The translations under genes were made by a program, and so were the position numbers. DNA of 64,000 bases. Origin: Norana najaformis (Eukaryota > Annelida > Clitellata > Crassiclitellata > Hormogastridae). Location of the stretch: NCBI GenBank assembly GCA_964023275.1, contig OZ029923.1, positions 7,777,480 to 7,841,479 of the forward strand. Reading direction: 5' to 3'. Below, in pieces: positions 36,310-46,500 of this stretch. Below the pieces are notes generated by a model. It was not told the origin of the DNA. It saw only the letters and a list, made by a program, of their open reading frames with translations, and ran no database searches. How positions within the stretch are numbered: position 1 is the first letter of the stretch; each line of letters opens with the position of its first letter.

Positions 36310-37091
36310 TTAAACACTTTCATTTTCAGTTTTTTAAAAAGTTTTCAAGAACTTCCCTCATAAAACCACTTGTTACCGAAAACCATTAAAGGTTGATTTT
36401 GCTGACAAGTTATCAATAGATGGGACGTGGGTTGTAAGCTTATAACCTACCTGATAAGGCCTACTTGTTAGCTCTTTCGTAGGCCGTCTGATAATAACCA
36501 TATCTTCTAAATACTGACCGTTGTCAGGAAATCAAACAGTTTACGTCACTACTTATGATGTTACTTTGTCATAATTTATCTATCAACGATTGACGTTATC
36601 TATGTATAGAAAGCCGTTTATAAAATTACTAGGGTAATCCAAACTTTAAATATAACTTTGTCATGCGTATGCTTGGGTGCGTATAATGACAATTAACATC
36701 GTTATATCTGTTACAAAACTGTGTACAAGATAAGCCTAATACTTACCTCAGGTACCATCAGAAGTAAAGTTCCTCCATCGTAAAGAACCATGATTTGCCA
36801 TACTCCTGTTGTGGTGTGATGACTTTTCAAAGGAGCTTGGCGAGGTGCCACATCGCAGGCTGCCCGTGCATCTGTCTTGCATGGATAACGCTTAAGGCAG
36901 ATGAAGCAGAACTCGTATTTGCAGCTGACACAAGTCATATGCTTGCAACCGACAATGTGCTCTATCGATGTATAACACTTTGGACAAGCTCTTATTGAAG
37001 GACTCTTTACGCCGTTCAATTCCTTCAACGGGCAGGTTGCCAGGATATGAAAACGTGTCTTATTATCGCCACATTCAGGATTGCCACACAT
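36310..37091 (-). repeat. inverted duplication arm (partner 30204-31030)
   Basis: Contains the RING2 part of R5, the first Ubl exon of R6 and the following intron. The reverse complement matches the plus strand at 30204-31030 over about 780 bp. This arm keeps its reading frames; the other does not. Confidence 0.85.
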
Positions 37092-37626
37092 TTCAATGCC
37101 ACTGGCTTTCCATTCCTTCAGGCACATCCAGCAAAACTCATACAATATTCCAGAACGCACTGTGCAATTGAGGCATACAATACGCTTGTCTCCACTATTA
37201 CAGCGAATGCAGAATGTGCTACACTTAGGGCATGATTTGATTTCTTCTCGTTTCTTTCCGAGTTTGTTAAGAAGAGCTTTGCGTTCAAACTCGTGACATT
37301 CAGCCGTTGAGAGACAAGCAGCTTCGCGTACCTGGCTAAACTTCCAGCGTTTGCCGCAGTTAGGATCAGGACATTTGATCGCTTCTTCTCCATTTTCGAA
37401 TGCGTAGTAACAGTGCAGAGCAAGTGACAGAGGAGCTGTTACCACAGAAAATAGAATGGTCACGAAACGGGCTACAGCCTGTCTTAAAATGCAATTATTC
37501 TCTTCGAAACACAAATTCAAGCGCAACAACAGTAGTGTATGAATCTGGACGTCTTTCTAGCGCTTTTTAAAAAAAACACTATATAACCTAAACATAACAT
37601 CATCGTCGTCGTCATCGTGATCATCG

Positions 37627-37668
<42 letters not shown>

Positions 37669-40491
37669 ACTCCATGATCGTCATTATAGAATCATTAGCC
37701 ACTTTAGGCAGCTTGAACTTTGGAACTTGCTGTTAAGGCCGTTAATATAGAACAAGTGACGATAATTCTATGTTTAAACTCGCACTGACTCTTTACCATA
37801 GCAGTCTCATTAAGTATCAAAATTCATAAATTTTCAAATTATATTATTATCATTGTTGTTGCTGTTATCATTATAAAATTATGTAAGATATACATATGTA
37901 CAAGTTACCTAGAAAAAAACTTACGCAACCTGCAACTGCAGGTGTGTCACGTAAATAAGCTGCAGTCTATATAAACATTAGGCCTACTGTGTAATTCTGA
38001 TCATGAGAACACATACCAACTGCGTGTCCACAGGCCATTACGGCACGTGGACTGTCATCGTCTAATCCAAACACATCAGGATGTTTTTCAGACGTAGTTA
38101 TCTGTATAATCTCGCTTGCTTTGAGAAGTCGCCTTCTGGCCTCTAGGTCTTTAGCTGATGGCCATACCCCACCAATGACTTTCGCTGTCAGATGAATTGT
38201 GCTTTTGTTCTGAATATCGTAGTCCGATAAGCGTTTCACTGTACTGTACTCCAGTTCCCCTTCTAAGGAAAGCACATAAATGCAGAAGTGGCGCTGTATA
38301 AATGTCCTTTTACATTACATTGCATTATAGATGCGCCATCATCTGCTGGACATGCCGATAGGCGTGGGTGCGTGATGCGCCATCCTCCTAAGTATTATCA
38401 TAGCGGAGATATAGAAGTTATCAGATTAGATAAAATAAATGCTTCAGCTGTGGAATTTATTCATTTACTGCATTTGTTATGGGCGCGAGGTCAGTAAATC
38501 TGAATCTGAAATGCAAAACGACAGAGCGCGCTCAGCAATCTCTAAGTCGCAATCGTTGCATTACAGGTCCAGGGCGCTACCGAAGATACCCCGTACCGCA
38601 CAAAGGACTACCGTTCCGCAGTAAACGAATGTCTATTTATAATTTCTGTTTAATTGGTCTGTAAGGAAATTGTGTGGAACGATCGCAACTTCTCACTTCA
38701 GTCACTCACTAAACCGATACAAAACCTTGCACCCAGAGTGTAATCTGCACATTTGTTCATTGATACACATAACAACTGTATTTATAGTTAACTACCTACC
38801 AGCAGAAGTCAGCACATATCCAACGGCTACGGGAATTTTCGGATGTTCCTTTACTGTGTCGTAGAGTTCCGCGGTGGTACAGTTCTGAATGAAATGTAAG
38901 TCATTGCATTGTAGTATTAGTTCCTCAGTTTAAAGACAGCTTATGGCATCAAAGGCCGTTGCCATCGCCATCCTCCTTTATCCAGGCTTGGGACCGGCAC
39001 TACCCGAAAGACGGCAGTGTAGAGTTTTATTGCATTCTTCTTTCATTCAGAGTATTTATATAGCACCCTTAAGTTACCTATTTAGAGGCACCCCAGCCCG
39101 GCAAAAGAGAACAGTTGTCAAGTGATTATGGAAGCAACATGCTGCACCATGGTCAAACGGACAAACACATCTAGATTCTAGAAGGAAGACATTCCATTGT
39201 CGAAGTGCATGCAAAAGGAACAAGTTCACATCGGGTCGTGCAACGAAGATTTCTGGGCCACACAAACGTGGAACAAAAGCCCCGTAATTATGCAGCAGCA
39301 TACTTCAGCGGGCATCGCCAGACTCATGTCTCGTTATGCATATTTGAATGGCGACTCAAGAACTATTTGTACTTCATTGCTTTTGTTGTCTAACCGCTTT
39401 GACCTCACCATGCATACGATTCCTCGCTCAGCTGATGGGCATATGACGTGTTAACATACTTACTTTCTTATACTCACATCATTATATCATACTGTGCTAC
39501 CGAAAATGTAGTTGAAAGGAAAGGGAAAAGAACTACGGTATAAACAGCGAAGCTTTGATGCCATGTAATTAGGCCCAATATCTGCTATCATTTGCATCAC
39601 TGATCAGTCAAGCAAGTTTGGTTGATATTATTTCAATATGTAGGCTAATAGTTTTAGTGTTTGCCTAATGACAGGATTCATTTAAAATTACAGAATTTAC
39701 ATTATTATTCACTCCAATGATTTCAGCCATACAAATCAGCAGAAAGTTTTTGATCCCAGATAAAATTTAGGAGTGATTTTCGTATAAAAGCAGCATTTTA
39801 GGAACTTCTAAATTCAAACGTCGCTTTTTGCTGCTTGTGCTCAAGAATGTCACCGTTAACACTTGGCTTAAGGTAAGATCGACATCAACGGCCCTGGTAG
39901 TAATAAGATGTCGTTAAACACTGAATACTTGGCCCCATGGGCGTCCGTACGAAGAGGCAAGACGCGGCCCCTTCCGGAATTCACATCAGAACAAATTTGA
40001 CCCACATCACGCCAGAACGACGAATTCCAGTTTTCATGTTTTGACTCGTCCTGAACAAAGTTCTGGGGTGCCTCTGTTTGGCTGCACATTATCGATATTC
40101 AACAAACATCAGACAATGCTTAGTTCAAACTTACAGCAATATTTTGCCATTGTCTAGTGTCACACAATGGTAGGCTTGGAAAAAAATTAGATTCAGAAGT
40201 GTTATCTTAAAAGGTCTACTATTCAGAAAGGCCCAGTTAACAAAGCGCATGTGTGGTCTATGTAAATGCATTACCTTTAATATCTTATTATTTTATTATG
40301 ATTATCGTAATATTATCTTTAATAGAATAAAGTTTAATGACGTAACCTATATCTTATTTTTTATATTTATTAATATTTAATATTTTAATAACTTTGACGA
40401 TGTAGCCTACAAAGTAAAAACTTACCGCAGTTACTTTCATCATAATGGAGCCGCTAATGTCTGAAATTATCGCTATTACCCATTTATCCAT
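36711..40491 (-). CDS. R5: ubiquitin-like + RBR E3 ligase, C-terminus fused to a second Ubl segment
   Basis: Exons: 40491-40426, 38884-38800, 38262-38017, 37435-36711; lengths 66, 85, 246, 725; phases 0, 1, 1. Read through, it encodes 373 aa. Ubl: MDKWVIAIISDISG, NCTTAELYDTVKEHPKIP, RLSDYDIQNKSTIHLTAKVI. RING1 remnant: MACGHAVG ... LALHCYYAFENG ... KCPDPNC. IBR: CPKCSTFC, CLNC, FCWMCLKEW, CGNPEC. RING2: CPKCYTSIEHIVGCKHMTC with an intact catalytic loop. After APRQAPLKSHHTTTG the frame continues into VWQIMVLYD, the start of another Ubl. A consensus donor (GAG|GTAAGT, exon end 36747) could splice in phase 0 to the R6 Ubl exons; otherwise translation runs 12 more codons to a stop. There is no CaaX box. 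The 5' end faces the PARP gene. Confidence 0.88.
37607..37672. repeat. ATC trinucleotide microsatellite in R5 intron 3
   Basis: About 20 ATC/GTC units. Methionine-rich or serine-rich frames here are artefacts. Confidence 0.85.
38885..40425. other. R5 intron 1, possible LINE remnant
   Basis: No coding exon is seen. At about 39340-39390 a frame reads FEWRLKNYLYFIAF, weakly like the end of a non-LTR reverse transcriptase. Support is poor. Confidence 0.3.
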
Positions 40492-43400
40492 TATTTCAAA
40501 TTGATTTCGTTAAATTTCGATTAAATCAGAAATCTTTCTCCGACCACGCGAAGGCACCCGTGGAATCAGATAAGCTCTCCTATTAAATTAACAAACCGTC
40601 TTAGAATTTTCCAATATTACACATAGGCCTGCACGATGCTGTACAGACAAAATCACCAGCAAAACGAAGCGCGGCAGCCTACAAGCCTTGAGCTTGTTGC
40701 TATGAAACCTTTTACAAAATGTTCCACAGGCCTGCAAGACAACTGTATAATTTTCTGTTTATTATTGCAATGCAATTACAGGTGTCAGCCATCTATTGTA
40801 AGCTACGTGTAGATCAGAACACACTGGGAAATTCCGCGCTTCTTGTTTCGATGGTTAGGCTAAGGCTAATGGGAGGGACGAGATGAAGTAGGATATTGTA
40901 CAGGTAGAAGGTGCTAGCTAGTGCTGTGACCAGATTCCTCCTGATTCTTGATTCATCCTGTTCTCCTTATTTAAGCACTACCTCGCCTCTCCAGTCTGAA
41001 ATACCACCCACCGTAGCCGTCTGTCTACCTAGCTACCTCGACGAGTTCATGTCAATGGCGTGAACGCTTTGGATCAGCGTTTGATCTATCGTACATTTTG
41101 CGCCATGTTTCCGAACGATGGATACCCTTGCTAGTTATTCCGTTTAGTTTATGTACATTATAACTTATTTTCAGTCTGCGACGCATTTCATGTGTAGTTT
41201 CTAGTTTTTGAATGTTTAATTTTATTCTGTGTAGTTTATGTGAAGTTTATTTTTACGTGTAGTTTCTGAACGTTGCTTCCTTACCGACATTGTAGTAAAG
41301 GAATCACACAATGGATGTCTATTTACATCGACCTATATTCAATATAGGTTATGTCTATTTATGACAGACCACAACAACAATAGGCCACGCCCATAGATAG
41401 CATGAATATTTATAAGCGCTATGGCCATGCCACTGCCTTATATAGTATGCTGCGGTCCCCGATACTATAAGTATGCCCGAAGTTGCGTTGATCCACAACC
41501 GCAGAACGAATGAAATTGCCGTGTTCTGATTTTCCAGATCAGAGTAAGCGCTGCAACCTTCAGTCGCTCTAATTTCTCTCAGTTTGCTGCGGCCATATTA
41601 GATTTTAAGTAGGGCGATCGCAAGCGGCTTACTAGGCCTTAACCTGAGCATGATTAGTAGGCCTACTTGATGCGCGAAGTACTTTGTCACCTGGCGACAA
41701 CTCAGCCCTCCAACATTTTGGATCAGTATGTGAGAACTAGTGCAAACTGTCTGCCCAGAAACATGTTCCAGCAATCAGAGGATGTTTCCGCTGACGACTA
41801 CAACATACATGCCTTTTTTAACATCCCAACTTTCAATAATACTGATTGATTGACAAAATTGCCAAGTTCAGTTTTCTTGCCAGTGTCTTATGGAGAATGG
41901 AGGACTGAGTTGGCACCGGATAACCTAGTTTATATTTCATGGATGGAAAACCTACCAAGCTCATGCTGCTTAAGTTTAATTTTCTTGGTAATGTTTTATC
42001 TACAGCACCAAGCTTTGCTTATGAGAAAGTTCTTTCTGCCAACATTTTTTCCTTATAGCTACTGCATTAGTTTATATAACGGTCCTTCAGAGTCACTCAG
42101 TGTGGCTCACAGTTTGGCTTCAGTGAATGTGGACAGAAGGTGCATTTAGCATCTCTAAGTAAGCAGTCTACAGTCTATAGCACTGTTGTCATTTGTGCGA
42201 AGCATCAACCGATGGTGCACCAAAACCAAGCTGTAATCAGATCAATATCCAGAAAGTCAGTCCATGATGAATATTTTATCTGAAAAATTGAGCCTTAAGT
42301 TGAGACCAAAATAACATTAGAGACCGAGCAGTAAGAGTAGGAAGTAGTGTCTGCTTTACGTTTCACTGTGGTATGTGTTCGAGCATTTTCTGTTAATGAC
42401 TTGGTTCTATGGGTAAACTATGATAAGTTTTTAATAACATGTCTGTATTCGAGTCCAGCAACTATAGATATTCTTCAGCATTGTATCTAATGAGTTATTA
42501 TCTGACTTCACCTTATAATACCTGTATTTACTTCACAAGGCCCCATGGTAGTGGTGCAGAATAACAAAGCATTTGTAAAACGCCTGTGTAAATGACCTGT
42601 TTCTCTTTTTAGATAGTTTGAACCTTCATGAAAATCTGCTGGAGAAAGCCGAGTTGGATAAGCTGAAGTCAGTTGCCATTCCTGTGATTGGAACTGCAAC
42701 TTTGTTAATATGAGCCCTGTTTAATTTCACCCTTTTGATTGTGCCTTTTTGATTGCACTATTTTGATCCAGCCTTTTCAATAGGATACCTGATCTGTTGT
42801 GTTTCTTACATTATTCATTGTCTTTCTGTATTTCAAATAGGCATTTGAAGACAAAATCCATGATTTGATTTGCTGCATCGTTAATGTCCACCACATCAAC
42901 ATCTTTTATGTCATCTTCTGGGCCAGGTAGAGTCGATCGCCATGACGAGAAGTTCCTGAAGGGGCTACATAACTGTCCAGATACATACAGTCAATGTTAA
43001 TAATACTTAGTCTATTTTTCTGTGTAGGTCTGCACATTGGCAACACAGCTTATCCCTTTCCATTTCCAATCTCTGCCTCGTCCTACGGCATCTCCTGGCA
43101 TTTGAGATCTTCTTCTTTCTCCCTTTGGATCCGTGCATATGTTATTAGTAGGCCTACTTGTTAATTTATTGCTCAGCCATGTCACAAGTTTGGAAAAGTT
43201 CTTCCGTTATTTATGCACTTCGGCCAGATGATCCTTCAAGACAAAACCTATGAGAACTGTTGATAGAAGCATGGTGTAAGTTTACATGCTTCAGGTTAAA
43301 ATTTATTTCTTTGCAGGAATATGCATATCAAGTGGCACTTGAGTGAGTGCCACACAATTTTTGAATTAATAGACTTTCTTATAACTTGGCAGGATGAATG

Positions 43401-43548
43401 ATAAGCTTGTCATTTCTTCTGTCTAAATCCTGAGTTAAAGTAATCTTTAAAGTTAGCTTCAGTGTAGTTGATTAATTAATTATTTTATTGGTTGAAATTG
43501 CAGATTTCTCGTTTGATCTGGTTAATAAGATTATCTGAATTGGAGCAG
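40492..43548. promoter_or_regulatory. divergent intergenic region between R5 (-) and the macro-PARP gene (+)
   Basis: The R5 ATG is at 40491 (-) and the first clear macrodomain exon begins near 43549 (+). Within the gap, GGCCACGCCC (about 41381), CCTTATATAG (about 41436, CArG/TATA-like) and a GC-richer stretch at 41440-41640 look promoter-like. A SINE tail fragment sits at about 40950-41045. An open frame at 41667-41849 (partly DVSADDYNIHAFFNI) is unassigned. The true 5' end of the PARP gene was not found. Confidence 0.3.
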
Positions 43549-46500
43549 CTGAGATGATTTTGAAAGCAGGGGACATCTCAAGGGAGAGGGCAGATGTCAT
43601 CGTCAGCAGCATGAACGATAAACCAGACATGAGTGGAGGTAAGCTAATTCGTAAATTTCTAAAATTTCTAAAGTGCTACTTAAGAGTTAAACACAGAGTA
43701 CCAGCTAATTCATGAGTGCTTAGTCAGCTCAGAGGGATTGTACAGATACATTTATGTGCTTGCATATATATATTCATAAAAGCATTTGACTGTGGATTAA
43801 TTATACTTTGGGAGGTTCTCTTCTAGCAGGTTCTGTCTTGGAGGTGGTGTTGTGATGAAGCTATGGTTACTTAACTCTGTGTTTGGGGTTAGGATCCAAA
43901 GCCACTGCGTCACATGAAATTGACAATTTGTCAAGAAGTAGGAAACTTGTTTTTAGTTGCTAAATTGCTCTTATTTTCATGAGGCTATTCATGTGTGATT
44001 TCAATTTACATGGATGAAACAATGTTAAGGTCTGGCAGAATGGCTGACAAATTCATTTTTGTTAGCTGTTGATCATGGAGTTGTAGACCCATGTCGCTAC
44101 ACGAAAAACAGGGGCTAAGTTTTACCTAAGTTTAAGCTTTTTATCTAGCTCCTTTTGCGCTGTATCACTGTTTATGTTTACTGACTAAAGCTTTTTGGTG
44201 CAAAAACAAATACACAAATTTAAATTCTTTGCAAGCATGCCAGTCTGTTAAGTTCTACCGCCTTCTTTAAATCTGCCACTGATGCCCGTTCTTCTTGAAC
44301 TTCCAGGAGTTGCAAATTGCTATAAAACAGGCAAACTCCCACAAAAATTATGGCAGTTATCTGACCGATCCTACAAGCTCACCAAATTGCACCTCTTTAA
44401 ATATATGCATAGGTCTTTCAGTCAAAACTGAAAACATACCTTTTCGAAACACCAACCTCCAATTCCAAACACCATCCACCATAGCCATCTCACTGTCTGC
44501 CTACCTGACTCTTGGATCTTGACCTTGAACTGAACCCTTCCTGCCCATCAATTTTGTTTTGACTGAGCGCCTATGAATAAGCTGGCTTCTATGACTAGCT
44601 TTCACTGGGACCTGTAGAAATCTTGAGCTTACGATTGTGATCACAAATCCTATCCTGATTCCTCCGCTTTCTTTTATCTATCTTGACGCTCCATTCTGAA
44701 CAGTGGATGGTGTTTGGTATAGGCCTGACTGACTTGCCTGACCACTGGTTCTTGACTGAAACTGAAATGGCCTTGCTACTTGATTTTCTTTTGATTGAGC
44801 ACCACAACTTAGCTTTGTTTGGGTGCTATAGAAATCTCGAGATTATGATAAATTTTACTAGCTTCTTTGCAACAAAATGATTTGTGTACTCATCTGTTTC
44901 AGCGGCTGTTTCCAATGCAATCTTAAAAACAGGTGGAAAAGCTTTGCAAGCGGAATGTAAAAAAGGTGAGTTATTTTCCGGAAATTATTCCCACAATGAT
45001 CACTTGATGCTGTTTGATATTTCCGGGAGATAAATTTTCACTGGCTGCTCGTCTGTCTTTTGTGGTGCTTTTAAATGAGAATTATTTCTGCTGTCAGAGG
45101 TTGACAGAACATTTGACCTGATCTTGCTGTGCCATCGTTTTTTGTTGTATTTATTCAACTACTTATTTATTTATTGCACCACTTATTATTCACAAAAGGT
45201 CAGTAAATCTGAATCTCAGGTGTGATGCCACACCATCAGTGCGGGGCCCATTGGTCACGTTTGAATACAGTTTCCTCATCAGGCCAACTATCTTCTCCTT
45301 ACTGTTATGCTTATTTATTGTTGCTACTACAATTACATTTGTAACTACACCAGTACTTAAGTTACTCTGCCAGCTGTTGTAATTTAATGTAGAATTTGTT
45401 ATCAACAATTAATTGAGAACTGTTTTTTGCACAGCGGCTGGGTTGGACACAAGGTAACAGGACAATAACCCCCGGACAATTACCTCCCGGACAATAACCC
45501 CCGGACAATAACCCCCCGGACAATAACCCCACATGCAAATAACCCCCCGGACAATTACCCCCTGTACTGATACAGTACATACAGTAAAGAGTAGACATGA
45601 AAGACTTACCATACATCAAAAACTAATTATTAGACAATTATTAGACAACTGGGCAGAGAGTAGACATGAAAGAATTACCAAACATCCAAAACTAAATATT
45701 GGGCAATTATTAGACAATTGGGCAGAAAGTAGACATGAAAGACTTACCATACATCAGAAACTAATTATTAGACAATTATTAGACAACTGGGCACAGACTA
45801 GACATGAAAGAATTACCATACAACATGAAAGAGGTCAACTACTATATAATAGAAATGGAAAATACAAAGTTTAAAAAGTTGATCTATTTAATTTCATACT
45901 GTGACGTTGCATGGTTCTCCAATATATGTCTAATAAATTAATATATAAACTGTATGATTAATATACATTATTTGTATATTTATATAATTAATATATCAGT
46001 ATAGGGGGTTACTGTCCGGGGGGGTATTGTCCAGGGGGTAATTGTCCGGGGGGTTATTGTCCTAGAAGCGGACACACTTCTTTGTAGATATCTGAGAGAG
46101 GTGCTAAATAAATTTACTAATTAAATGAATTTAAAATGGTGACTTTATGCACATATATATATATTATATATATAATATATATATATGAATTTATATTAGT
46201 TTTTAATGATTTAGTTTTAATGTGTTCGTCAATGTGTTTGTCTTTGTGTTTTTGCTAGCACAAATGAGTTCATGGAAGGTGTGCGTAACATCTGGAGATC
46301 TGTGATCTGCAAGCCATCTTCCATAAAGTCCCTGGATACAATCCAGCCACATGGAAGGAAGTCATACATGAGAGGCTGAAGATAGGAGATTCAAAGACGT
46401 CGTTTTTTCTATCCTTGGAACAGGTAGAGAGTCCTTTCAGTGTTCAATAAAGGCTTCAAATAAATTTGTAAATTTAGATTATGATGTTCCATTAAGTTTG

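Larger units (their letters stand above)
32614..36803 (-). pseudogene. R6: broken Ubl-RBR gene; Ubl exons intact, IBR lost
   Basis: Recognisable parts: first Ubl exon 36803-36747 (VWQIMVLYDGGTLLLMVPE, donor GAG|GTAAGT), second Ubl exon 35596-35509 (NCYVEELFRKLYYHPKAP), third Ubl exon 34699-34605, and a RING2 fragment 32870-32614 (CPKCSTIIEHEAKCKHMTC ... EFCFICL, ending TSATAFSK-stop). The first exon has no Met of its own before WQI and is continuous with the last exon of R5. The third exon is in the correct phase but stops directly after SLTGG, so RING1 and everything between it and RING2 is missing. A CCGT microsatellite follows the stop. As an RBR gene it is dead. The three Ubl exons still splice in frame on paper (phases 0, 1) to an approximately 80-residue Ubl. 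Confidence 0.75.

Noticed and set aside
42840-42930. Possible minus-strand exon (acidic frame including DVDVVDINDAANQIMDFV)
   Set aside because: Protein-like but no family, start or partner exon could be found; flanked by repeat-like DNA.
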